A stretch of 7,926 bases of DNA from Gammaproteobacteria bacterium (GCA_005877675.1 VBNZ01000206.1:1-7926); one strand, 5' to 3'; counted from the first letter of the stretch, positions 1 through 6,772 are shown. Numbers and translations are program-made. Notes: generated by a model from the sequence alone, not told the origin.

Positions 1-390
1 CTCGACCCGAAACATCGCCGTAGCTTTTCCACCTGCGGCAACAAGACGCTGGTCGTGCTCGATATCGACAGCGGCAAGGCTGTCGCTAACGTACCGATCG
101 GCGACGGCAGCGACGGCGCTGAATTCGATGCGGCTTTGCAGACTATCTTCAGCGCCAACGGCGAAGGGACGCTCAGCGTTATCCGCCAAACCGACGCCAA
201 TCACTACGCCGCGCAATCGACGCTTGCGACGCAGAAGAGCGCGCGCACGCTCGTGCTCGATACGACGACGCATCGCCTGTACCTGCCTGCGGCGGAATTC
301 GGCCCTGCCGACGCCGAGCACAAGCGCGGCTCGATGCTGCGTGACAGCTTCAGCATACTCGTGGTCGAACCGGCGCAGGCGAAGCCCTAG
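1..390 (+). CDS. YncE-like beta-propeller protein, C-terminal part (5' end outside window)
   Basis: The frame is open from base 1 and ends at TAG 388-390, giving the last 129 residues of a longer protein. The sequence has the periodic strand pattern of YVTN/YncE-type beta-propellers: 'LVVLDIDSGKAVANVPIG', then 'FSANGEGTLSVI', then 'ARTLVLDTTTHRLYLPAAEFGP'. These are blade-like repeats of about 40 residues, and the end 'SFSILVVEP' fits a closing strand. Such proteins are usually exported to the periplasm and are thought to bind ligands or act as scaffolds; their substrates are mostly unknown. The signal peptide, if any, lies upstream of the window. The stop codon overlaps the GTG start of the NodT gene by one base (TAGTG), so the gene is very likely cotranscribed with the exporter and may have an accessory envelope role. 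Family assignment is fairly sure; function is not. Confidence 0.8.
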   Translation, partial: LDPKHRRSFSTCGNKTLVVLDIDSGKAVANVPIGDGSDGAEFDAALQTIFSANGEGTLSVIRQTDANHYAAQSTLATQKSARTLVLDTTTHRLYLPAAEFGPADAEHKRGSMLRDSFSILVVEPAQAKP

Positions 391-1761
391 TGTCGGAATC
401 GGTGGCCAAGCCCGGTGCCGTCGCGCGCGCGTGCATGCGCGCGTGCGCACTCGCGGTCGCACTCGCGAGCGCAGCGTGCGCGGTACAGACGCCGCTGCCG
501 GAGCTGCCGCGCGATGTACCGACAGCCTGGCGCGACCAGGCTGCGATGCCGGGCGGCCTGCAACCTGATCTGGAAAACTGGTGGCGTGCGTTCAACGACG
601 CAACGCTCGATGCGCTGATCGGGCGCGCGCTGGACAGCAATCTCAATATCCAGATCGCCGCCGAGCGCCTCAAGGCAGCGCGCGCGCTGCAACACCGCGC
701 GAGCCGCGAGTTCTGGCCCAATCTCAATTTCCGTATTTACGAGGAAACCGCGCCGAACGCGCGCGTCGGCTACCTCGAAGTGGGTTTCGATTCGACTTGG
801 GAATTCGGCTTCTTCGGTCGTGCACAGGCCAGCGAGCGCGTCGCCATGGCCGATCTCAACAGCGCAGCGATCGACGATGCTGCGGCGCGGGTGACGGTCA
901 GCGCGGAAGTAGCGAAGACGTATGTCGAGTTACGTGCGGCGCAGGCGCGCGTAACACAATTCGGCAAGCTCGCCACACTGCGGCGCCAACAAGTCGAGCT
1001 TGCACAGACTCGTCTGCGCACGCGGCTCGGCTCGCAACTCGAACTCGATCGCGCGCAGGCAGAATGGCAACAGACCCTGGGCGAGGCGGATGAGCCCAGG
1101 CAGATGATGGTCGCATCGACACAGGCTCTGGGCGTCCTGCTCGGCACGAACGCGGCGGACCCTGCGCTCGAAGCGGTCGCGTTGCAGCCGGCGTTGCCGT
1201 CGATCGCGATCGGCACATCGCCTGCGGACTTGCTGCGCACACGACCGGAGATCCGTCGCGCCGAACAGAACGTGCTCAAGGCGGCCGGCGAACTCGGCAT
1301 CGCGCGAGCCGATCTTTATCCAAAGCTCGGCATCACCGGCACGTTGATTTCATCGACCGCGCTGACCGGCGATCTGGATCGGCCCAATCGCGCGGTGCCG
1401 CTGGCGGGCCCGTCGCTGTCGATTCCGATTTTCGACTGGGGCATGCGCCGCGACGTCGTAAATGCGCGCGAAGCGGCGCTCAACGCCGCGGTGCTCGCGT
1501 ATCGCGAAGCCGTATTGGAAAGCGTCGCCGAAGTGCAGACTGCGCTCGCGCAATTTGCGGCGAAGCGCGCGGGCCGCACAGACACTGCAGCGCATCGGTC
1601 TGGGCGACGGCGTCGACAACGCGAATGCCGGCATTGCGCTCGTGCAATCGCAGCTGCAGGCAAGCAATGTCCTGCGCGAACGCGCGCTTGCCTATATCGC
1701 GCTGTACAAATCCTTCGGTGGCGCGATGCCGCCGCTGGAAACCGAGGCAGCGACAAAATGA
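390..1761 (+). pseudogene. NodT/TolC-type outer-membrane efflux lipoprotein, frameshifted near 1571-1573
   Basis: This is the outer-membrane channel subunit of a tripartite exporter. From GTG 390 the product has a hydrophobic N-terminus ending in an Ala-rich stretch and Cys30, a plausible but imperfect lipobox (Ser at -3). Family motifs follow in order: 'NWWRAFND' (63-70), 'FDSTWEFGFFGR' (133-144), 'TRPEIRRAEQNVLKAAGELGIARADLYPKLGITG' in the middle, and 'GPSLSIPIFDWG' before the second coiled coil. After 'LAQFAAKRA' frame 390 turns into an Arg-rich sequence unlike the family. The correct C-terminus ('QTLQRIGLGDGVDNANAGIALVQ' to 'GGAMPPLETEAATK', TGA 1759-1761) continues in the next frame. Dropping one G from the GGG at 1571-1573 restores about 456 residues, normal for NodT proteins. 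It could be a true mutation or a sequencing error. The restored stop overlaps the permease start as ATGA. The literal frame runs 390-2894. Confidence 0.8.
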
Positions 1762-2894
1762 TGGTCGCTCTCGCGCGCAAGACGCTGATCTACGAATGGC
1801 GCAAATTCCTGCCGGCCGCGCTCGCGGTCGCGTTCTCGGGCCTCTTGCTGCTGATGATGACCGCGCTGATGTTCGGCATCTTCTCCAGCGCCGGCGTGTA
1901 TGTGAGCCGCTCGGGCGGCGATATCTGGGCCGGCAATCCGGGTACGCAGAGCGTCGAGCTCGGCCGCCCGGTGCCGCGCGACACCGAAGTGTGGCTGCGC
2001 ATGGATCCCGCCGTCGTGCAGGTCGAACCGTTCCAGTGGATCGACGGCGATTGGCGTGGCCCGGTCGAGCGCGGCAGCGTGTCGGTGTTCGTCTCGGGCA
2101 TCGATCCGAATCCGAACGGCTTGATGTTCTCGCGCGTGCTCGATGCGCCGACGCGCGCCAAGCTGTTCGAGCCGGCCTCGGTGATAGTCGACGCTGCCGA
2201 TCTGCCCAAACTCGGCCTCGGCATCGGCAGCAGCGCGACGCTCAACGGTCACCGCGTCAAAATCGTCGCCGGCGCGAACGGCCTGCGCGCGCTCGGCGGC
2301 GTCAATATCGTGACCTCGATCGCGACCGCACGCAGCCTCGTCGGTGATGCGGCCGACCGCGACAAGATCGCCTATTACATCGCGCGGCTCGCGCCAGGCT
2401 CCGATCCCGCAGTCGTGCGTGACCGCCTCGCCAAGGTCGGCGCAGCGCATCGCTTCGCCGTATGGACACACGTCGAATTCGCGCAGAACGCAGCGACCTA
2501 CTGGATGTTCGAAACCGGCGCCGGTCTGGGATTTCTGTTCCTCGCCCTCGTAGTCTTCATCGTCGGCGTGGTCATCACCAGCCAGACGCTGTTCGCTGCG
2601 GTCGCAAGCTCGGTGCGCGAATACGCGATGCTCAACGCGCTCGGTGCAGGCGTAGCGGCACTGCGCCGCGTGATCCTCGAACAGGCATTCTGGGTCGGCA
2701 CGATCGGCATCGTCGTCGGCGGCATTGTCGCCGTGCTGCTCGCGCTGCTCGCGCATGGACAGGACGTGCCGATCACGTTCGACTATATCGCCGCGATCGC
2801 CTGCTCGGCGCTGGTGATGACGATCGCGCTGATTTCCGGCCTGCTCGCGGTCGGCGCGATCAACCACCTGGAACCGGCAAACCTCTTGCGCTAG
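1758..2894 (+). CDS. ABC exporter permease, FtsX/DevC type
   Basis: This 378-residue inner-membrane protein has the layout of MacB/LolC/DevC-type permeases: one N-terminal transmembrane helix (about 17-42), a large periplasmic domain (about 45-250), then three C-terminal helices (about 254-276, 311-333, 343-367). The FtsX-domain hallmarks are visible: 'SSVREYAMLNALGAGVAALRRVILEQA' between helices 2 and 3, and the 'NHLEPANLLR' tail. The length matches DevC (about 385 residues) better than MacB, which carries a fused ATPase. Such permeases do not form a classical channel; they couple ATP hydrolysis to movements of the periplasmic adaptor. The ATG at 1758 was chosen because it makes an ATGA overlap with the restored NodT stop; ATG 1761 is the alternative. 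It shares a frame with the 5' part of NodT, so the frameshift there fuses the two on paper. The substrate is unknown. Confidence 0.88.
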   Translation: MMVALARKTLIYEWRKFLPAALAVAFSGLLLLMMTALMFGIFSSAGVYVSRSGGDIWAGNPGTQSVELGRPVPRDTEVWLRMDPAVVQVEPFQWIDGDWRGPVERGSVSVFVSGIDPNPNGLMFSRVLDAPTRAKLFEPASVIVDAADLPKLGLGIGSSATLNGHRVKIVAGANGLRALGGVNIVTSIATARSLVGDAADRDKIAYYIARLAPGSDPAVVRDRLAKVGAAHRFAVWTHVEFAQNAATYWMFETGAGLGFLFLALVVFIVGVVITSQTLFAAVASSVREYAMLNALGAGVAALRRVILEQAFWVGTIGIVVGGIVAVLLALLAHGQDVPITFDYIAAIACSALVMTIALISGLLAVGAINHLEPANLLR

Positions 2895-3050
2895 CCATGA
2901 CGCCAAGCCCTATCAAAACCGCAATGAGCGAAGGCAGGCTGCGTGTCGACGGCGCGCAGGAACCGGAGTGTACGTGTCAGTACATGAGGAATCCGAGCGC
3001 CGGCGGCGCGCAAGATGCGCAGCGCAATAGGTTTTGATATGGCTAGCGCA
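2887..3050. repeat. Long imperfect inverted repeat between permease and ATPase genes
   Basis: The outer arms are a perfect 12-base pair: TGCGCTAGCCAT (2887-2898) and ATGGCTAGCGCA (3039-3050). Inside them is a perfect 10-base pair, TATCAAAACC (2911-2920) and GGTTTTGATA (3030-3039). The middle arms pair imperfectly (for example CGGCGC-type blocks near 2950 and 3000). The tip is TGTAC (2969-2973), a six-base loop, and GTACA (2980-2984). The left arm carries about 13 extra bases (2899-2911). The element covers the permease stop and the ATPase start, and it is the only real gap in an otherwise overlapping operon. It could be a MITE- or REP-like insertion, or an mRNA processing or stabilising hairpin. 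No transposase is present. Confidence 0.7.
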
Positions 3051-3749
3051 CTGGTCGCCGAATCCGTCACCAAGACCTATACCTCGGGCAAGCTCGAGAC
3101 CCGCGTGCTGCAGGGCATGTCGCTGCGCCTTGCGGAGCGCGAACTGACATTGATACTCGGCCCATCGGGTTCGGGTAAAAGTACACTGCTGGCGATATTG
3201 AGCGGCCTGCTCAAGCCAGACAGCGGCAACGTCTCCGCGCTCGGCGAAGACCTGTGGAAAAAATCGCGTGCGGATCTGGAAAAATTCCGCCTCGAACACA
3301 CCGGCTTCGTGTTCCAGGGTTTCAATCTGTTTCCTGCGCTGACCGCGCTCGAACAGGTGATGCTGCCGCTCGATTATCTCGGCCTGCCCAAGCATGCAGT
3401 ACGCAATCAGGCACTCGCCTCGCTCGAAGAAGTCGGTCTGGCCTCGCGCGCGCATCTGCGTCCAATGGAACTGTCAGGCGGCGAGAAGCAGCGCATCGCG
3501 ATCGCGCGCGCACTGGCGAAGAAGCCGCAGTTCCTGTTCGCCGACGAGCCGACCAGCGCGCTCGATTCGGAGAACGGCAAGAAGGTGATCGACGCACTGC
3601 ATCGCGTCGCCCGTGTGTACGGCGCGACGGTCGTCTGCGTCAGCCACGATACGCGTCTCGCCGTCGATTCCGATCGCATCATCGAGATGATGGACGGACG
3701 CATTCTGTCCGATGTCGTGCAAAATGGGGCGCAAGGAGCCACCGCATGA
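3039..3749 (+). CDS. ABC exporter ATPase, LolD/MacB/DevA type
   Basis: This 236-residue ATP-binding subunit would power the permease encoded just upstream from the cytoplasmic side. All nucleotide-binding motifs are intact: Walker A GPSGSGKST (41-49), Q-loop 'VFQGFNLF' with Gln93, signature LSGGEKQ (145-151), Walker B 'FLFADEPT' with catalytic Glu170, D-loop SALD (173-176) and switch His203. The 'QGFNLFPALTALEQVMLPL' stretch is typical of the MacB/LolD/DevA export branch. The start is uncertain. ATG 3039 gives the normal N-terminus 'MASALVAESVTKTY', with a weak AGG seven bases upstream; ATG 3015 in the same frame would add eight residues of palindrome-encoded sequence. The start codon and weak ribosome-binding site lie inside the right arm of the inverted repeat. 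The stop overlaps the adaptor start as ATGA. Confidence 0.93.
   Translation: MASALVAESVTKTYTSGKLETRVLQGMSLRLAERELTLILGPSGSGKSTLLAILSGLLKPDSGNVSALGEDLWKKSRADLEKFRLEHTGFVFQGFNLFPALTALEQVMLPLDYLGLPKHAVRNQALASLEEVGLASRAHLRPMELSGGEKQRIAIARALAKKPQFLFADEPTSALDSENGKKVIDALHRVARVYGATVVCVSHDTRLAVDSDRIIEMMDGRILSDVVQNGAQGATA
3733..3737 (+). promoter_or_regulatory. Ribosome-binding site of the adaptor gene
   Basis: AGGAG lies eight bases before ATG 3746, inside the end of the ATPase gene. It fixes the adaptor start at the ATGA overlap rather than at an earlier in-frame codon. Confidence 0.75.
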
Positions 3750-4660
3750 TCCGTTTCTACCATTTCGTTTCCGCACTCGCTGCCGCGTCGGTCCTCGCAC
3801 TCGCGGCGTGCGGCAAATCGCCGAGCCTGCCTGCGCCAGCAGCGACGGGCACCAGCGGTGCGACCGCGTTCGTGGCAATCGCCCGCGGCAAGATCGACGT
3901 CGAAGGCGGGATTGTGCGCCTCGCAGCGACCCGCGATGGCGTGGTCAGCGAAGTACGCGGGGAGATCGGCGATGCGGTCAAGGCCGGCGATGTGCTCGTC
4001 GCGCTCGATCCGAAACCTGCGCAGATCGCGCTCGACGCCGCGCATGCGGAACTTGCCACGGCGAACGCACAGGCTTCGCTCATGCGCGCGAAGCTGCCCG
4101 CGTTGCGCCAGCGCGCAGCGCGCGTCGCCGAGGCCTCGCAGGCCGGCGCGACAAGCGGACAGTCGTCCGACGACGCGAACCAGGCGCTGACCGAATTGCG
4201 CGCGGAAATTTCCGTTGCCGACGCCAACGCCGAGACCGCACGCCAGAAAGTGAAGCAGGCGGAATACGAAGTCGACGCGCGCCAGCTGCGCGCACCGGTC
4301 GCCGGCCACATCGTCGCGCGCATCGCGCAGCTCGGCGCAGCCGTGTCGACGCAGGCAGGCGGCGATCTCGTCGAAATTCTGCCGGACAAACCACGCATCG
4401 TGCGCGCGGAATTGAACGAGGGCTTCGTCGCCAAGGTCAAAGTCGGACAGAATGCCGAAGTGTCCAGTGACGTCGACGGCAAGACCTACACTGCGCACGT
4501 GTCGCGCATCGGCGATGTATTCGGCCCGAGCAAACTCACCGAAAGCACGCAGGAGGCGACCGACACGCGCGACGTCGAATGCATCCTGCAGCTCGAGAAT
4601 GCTGCCGATCTGCGCATCGGGCAGCGCGTGCAGGTGAGATTTTTGCCGACGGGGAAATAA
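3746..4660 (+). CDS. Membrane-fusion (periplasmic adaptor) lipoprotein, HlyD/DevB type
   Basis: This 304-residue adaptor would link the inner-membrane permease to the NodT channel. It begins with a lipoprotein signal: basic start, hydrophobic core and lipobox L19-A-A-C22. The first half of the biotinyl-lipoyl domain follows ('GVVSEVRGEIGDAVKAGDVLVALDP', 65-89), then a coiled-coil hairpin rich in Ala, Gln and Glu (about 93-178). The second lipoyl half is 'LRAPVAGHIVARIAQLGAAVS' (181-201), and a beta-barrel region ('RIVRAELNEGFVAKVKVGQNAEV') comes next. The C-terminal 'GQRVQVRFLPTGK' is typical of the family. It is short for an adaptor, close to the compact DevB/MacA-like forms. ATG 3746 overlaps the ATPase stop and has a good ribosome-binding site. 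It is the last gene of the exporter operon; no clear terminator hairpin with a T-run follows it. Confidence 0.9.
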   Translation: MIRFYHFVSALAAASVLALAACGKSPSLPAPAATGTSGATAFVAIARGKIDVEGGIVRLAATRDGVVSEVRGEIGDAVKAGDVLVALDPKPAQIALDAAHAELATANAQASLMRAKLPALRQRAARVAEASQAGATSGQSSDDANQALTELRAEISVADANAETARQKVKQAEYEVDARQLRAPVAGHIVARIAQLGAAVSTQAGGDLVEILPDKPRIVRAELNEGFVAKVKVGQNAEVSSDVDGKTYTAHVSRIGDVFGPSKLTESTQEATDTRDVECILQLENAADLRIGQRVQVRFLPTGK

Positions 4661-4715
4661 TCCTCGCGCGCACGTTGTGATTGCCGAAGCCGGCTGATTT
4701 CATCATGCCAAGCCC

Positions 4716-4805
4716 GCAGTCGAAGGCCTGCGCACTCTCCGGCGGCATTTCCGCACGGTCACCGGCACCAGCCCGTTGCGGCTCCAAAGGCAACTGCGCC
4801 TAGGG
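4716..4805 (+). pseudogene. Fragment of an AraC-family transcriptional regulator (helix-turn-helix piece)
   Basis: The frame reads about 30 residues, including 'LRTLRRHFRTVTGTSPLRLQRQLRLG'. This closely resembles the first helix-turn-helix of AraC-type regulators that carry an AraC_N domain (pattern LHRHFRAVTGxSPLQYQKQLRLQEAR). A TGA at 4695-4697 lies just upstream in the same frame. After Gly (4803-4805) the similarity ends at once: the expected 'EARRLM...GYESxSQFSREY' second half is absent in every frame I read. Start and end are therefore approximate. Intact regulators of this type (for example YqhC) often sit beside oxidoreductase genes, which fits the SDR genes downstream. The match was recognised by eye, without a search. 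Confidence 0.55.
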
Positions 4806-4807
4806 CA

Positions 4808-4825
4808 CCGCACGTACGTGTGCGG
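4808..4825. repeat. Small dyad CCGCAC-N6-GTGCGG
   Basis: Perfect six-base inverted arms flank GTACGT, starting three bases after the AraC-like fragment ends. It could be a weak hairpin or an operator; short GC-rich dyads of this size also arise by chance in such DNA. Confidence 0.35.
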
Positions 4826-4877
4826 CATCGCGAGCGTTGATTTTTGCCGACGTCTTCAGATTGAGAGCAGCACCAGA

Positions 4878-4900
4878 TTCCAATCGCGACTCCATTGGAA
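4878..4900. repeat. Dyad TTCCAAT-N9-ATTGGAA
   Basis: Perfect seven-base inverted arms (4878-4884 and 4894-4900) flank a nine-base spacer. The arms are more A/T-rich than the surroundings. The shape suits the binding site of a dimeric regulator, or a small hairpin. It lies about 300 bases upstream of the first SDR gene, far for a simple operator. Confidence 0.4.
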
Positions 4901-5197
4901 CTCGGAACGTCACGAAGTCGGATTGCGCCGCTGCATGCCCCGCAGAAAAACAACGCATTCGTTCGCTAACGACACTGCCCTGCTACGCGAAGGCGCGTCC
5001 TAGCCGCTCTCGTTTAGGTTGTTTGGTCGCCGGCACCCTTTCCGCGCTTCCAAAAGTATGTGCGACGCGCGACCGGCTCCGCGACTACTCCGAAAAAAAT
5101 TTTCCCGAAACCCATCTGCGCCGATTCCTTTTGCCGTGGCGATTCGTTTAGCAAATGAAACTTGGCATTGGGCTGGGTACGGCAAAGTGACGGGAAC

Positions 5198-5989
5198 ATG
5201 CGACTCGAGAACAAGACCGCAGTGATCTATGGTGCCGGCGGCGCCATCGGCGGCGCGGTAGCACGTGCCTTTGCCCGCGAAGGTGCAACGGTCTTCCTGA
5301 GCGGGCGCAATCAGGCCAACGTGGACACCGTGGCCAAGGACATCCGGGCCTGCGGCGGTAAAGCCGAGACATCGCAGATCGACGCCCTCGACGAGGAGGC
5401 CATCGACAAGCACCTCGATGTCGTGACTGCAAAGGCGGGGCGTGTCGACATCTCGTTCAATGCGATCGGCATCCCGAATACCACCCTGCAAGGTGTTCCG
5501 TTGACGCAGCTGTCGGTCGAGCAGTTTTCCCTGCCGATCGCAACTTATACGCGATCGAATTTCCTCACCGCACGCCTCGCCGCCCGACGCATGCTGGCGC
5601 AGCAGTCAGGAATGATCCTGACCGTCACCCCGATCGTTTCCCGCGCCAGCATCCCGCTGCTGGGAGGCTTTGCCTTGGCAATGGGCGCTTTGGAAGTGCT
5701 CACCCGCAACCTGTCCGCTGAGCTTGCGCCGCACGGAATCCGCGTCGCCGGACTGCGCACGGATGGCATGCCGGAGACCGGCACGATCAAGGAAGTCTTC
5801 GGCATTCATGCGAAGAACCTCGGCATCACCTGGGAACAGTTCCACGACATCGTCGCCGGCAAGAACCATCGACGGCGCCTGCCGACACTCGCCGAGCTGG
5901 CGAACGTGGCGGTTTTCCTGGCGTCCGACGAGGCAAGTGCGCTGACCGGGACGATGGCCAACCTGAGCATGGGCATGCTCGACGACTAA
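5198..5989 (+). CDS. Atypical short-chain dehydrogenase/reductase (SDR) lacking the Tyr-Lys pair
   Basis: This 263-residue protein has an SDR Rossmann fold: 'KTAVIYGAGGAIGGAVARAFAREGATVFLSGRN' (6-38) is the dinucleotide-binding segment, with Tyr in place of the usual Thr before the glycines. Arg37 after strand 2 hints at NADP(H) preference. 'VDISFNAIG' (83-91) replaces the usual NNAG. The catalytic region reads 'MILTVTPIVSRASIPLLGGFALAMGALEVLTRNLSAEL' (139-176): where YxxxK is expected there is F158-ALA-M162, so the canonical Tyr and Lys are missing. The C-terminus 'LAELANVAVFLASDEASALTGTMANLSMG' is ordinary SDR. I recall SDR proteins with a similar 'GGFGVACAAIE' segment, so this may be a subfamily trait rather than decay. 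ATG 5198 was chosen because the fold begins right after it; only a weak GGGA precedes it. It may bind a cofactor, act by another mechanism, or partner the SDR encoded next. Confidence 0.85.
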   Translation: MRLENKTAVIYGAGGAIGGAVARAFAREGATVFLSGRNQANVDTVAKDIRACGGKAETSQIDALDEEAIDKHLDVVTAKAGRVDISFNAIGIPNTTLQGVPLTQLSVEQFSLPIATYTRSNFLTARLAARRMLAQQSGMILTVTPIVSRASIPLLGGFALAMGALEVLTRNLSAELAPHGIRVAGLRTDGMPETGTIKEVFGIHAKNLGITWEQFHDIVAGKNHRRRLPTLAELANVAVFLASDEASALTGTMANLSMGMLDD

Positions 5990-6013
5990 ACCTTTTTTTG
6001 AAACCCAAATTGC

Positions 6014-6018
6014 AGGAG
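6014..6018 (+). promoter_or_regulatory. Ribosome-binding site of the second SDR gene
   Basis: AGGAG six bases before ATG 6025 decides the start in favour of 'MDIAQKTVLITG' over the in-frame TTG at 5998. Confidence 0.8.
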
Positions 6019-6024
6019 TATTGT

Positions 6025-6753
6025 ATGGACATCGCACAAAAGACCGTATTGATCACGGGCGCCAACCGCGGCCTCGGCCGGGCGCTCGTCGAAGAGGCGC
6101 TCAAGCGCGGCGCAAAAAAAATCTATGCGGGCACGCGCAACGCGCTGCAGCATCCCGACAAGCGCGTCACACCATTGACCCTGGATGTGACCAACGCGGA
6201 GGACATCCGGCGGGTTACGGGCGAGGTCGGCACCTTGGACCTGCTCATCAACAATGCCGGTATCGCCCTGTTCGACGACCTGAGCGATCCCTCTTTCATC
6301 GACAAGCACATGGCCGTCAACTTCCATGGGCCGTTCAAGATCATCCACGCGCTACTGCCCCAGCTCAAACATGCCAAAGGCGCGATCGTCAACGTCCTTT
6401 CTCTGGCGGCGCTCGCGCCCGTGCCGGTGACGCCCTCCTATTCCATCTCCAAAGCCGCGGCCCATTCCCTGACGCAAACCATGCGGGCTTTCTTAGCGGG
6501 AAAGAATGTGACGGTACACGCCGTCATGCTCGGCCCCGTGGACACCGACATGACCCGTGGCTTCGACATACCGAAGGCCGCGCCGGAAGCCGTCGTCAAG
6601 GAGATCTTCGACGGACTGCGCAGAGGCGAAGAGGACATTTTCCCCGATCCGGTATCCCAGGCCATGGCTGCAGGCTGGCGCGGCGGCGTGGTCAAGGCCT
6701 TCGAACACCAGTACGCCGGATTCCTGCCGCCAAGCGTCGCGAGCGCGGCTTGA
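6025..6753 (+). CDS. Classical SDR-family NAD(P)-dependent oxidoreductase
   Basis: This 242-residue cytoplasmic oxidoreductase shows the full set of classical SDR motifs: TGANRGLG (11-18) for dinucleotide binding, 'LDVTN' (53-57), NNAG (76-79), a candidate catalytic Ser126 in 'VNVLSLAAL', and Y139-SIS-K143 as the catalytic Tyr/Lys. Length is normal (about 250). The C-terminus 'GLRRGEEDIFPDPVSQAMAAGW' is common in uncharacterised SDRs of this type; the substrate cannot be read from the sequence. It starts 35 bases after the first SDR stop and ends 32 bases before the SRPBCC gene, so the three are probably one transcript. Pairing with the catalytically atypical SDR upstream suggests either two steps of one pathway or a heteromeric enzyme, which is inference. 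Confidence 0.93.
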   Translation: MDIAQKTVLITGANRGLGRALVEEALKRGAKKIYAGTRNALQHPDKRVTPLTLDVTNAEDIRRVTGEVGTLDLLINNAGIALFDDLSDPSFIDKHMAVNFHGPFKIIHALLPQLKHAKGAIVNVLSLAALAPVPVTPSYSISKAAAHSLTQTMRAFLAGKNVTVHAVMLGPVDTDMTRGFDIPKAAPEAVVKEIFDGLRRGEEDIFPDPVSQAMAAGWRGGVVKAFEHQYAGFLPPSVASAA

Positions 6754-6772
6754 GTACCCAGACACAAACCAG

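Larger units (their letters stand above)
4661..5197. other. Intergenic junction region without an intact gene
   Basis: These 537 bases separate the exporter operon from the SDR module. Open frames here are short and have no family character, apart from an AraC-like fragment near the left end. The stretch also holds two small dyads (4808-4825, 4878-4900), the second copy of a 14-base direct repeat (4839-4852, first copy 4638-4651 at the adaptor 3' end) and an A/T-rich patch around 5092-5104. The promoter for the SDR genes should lie in the last 150 bases, but I found no convincing -35/-10 pair. No tRNA or other RNA gene was recognised. Confidence 0.6.

Noticed and set aside
390..2894. An 834-residue open frame read as a genuine NodT-permease fusion protein
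   Set aside because: The 62-codon joint is Arg-rich and unlike either family, the true NodT C-terminus is present in the next frame, and an outer-membrane channel fused to an inner-membrane permease is not plausible.
1692..2906. A 404-residue open frame on the minus strand
   Set aside because: It lies opposite the permease, is rich in Arg/Asp/His/Ala as expected for antisense of GC-rich coding DNA, and shows no domain or ribosome-binding site.
3407..4498. A 363-residue minus-strand open frame
   Set aside because: It is antisense to the ATPase and adaptor genes, both of which are certain; it has no recognisable motif.
4981..5060. tRNA-like look of the GC-rich stretch with GGTTGTTTGG
   Set aside because: No cloverleaf arms or consistent T-loop could be built by eye.
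4776..5151. Two small overlapping + frames of 75 and 104 codons in the intergenic region
   Set aside because: No ribosome-binding site, no family character and poor codon pattern; only the first few codons of one belong to the AraC-like relic.
5131..5190. Possible sigma-70 boxes before the first SDR gene (TTGCCG with AATGAA; TTGGCA with AAGTGA)
   Set aside because: Spacing is acceptable but the -10 matches are poor, and neither stands out from background.
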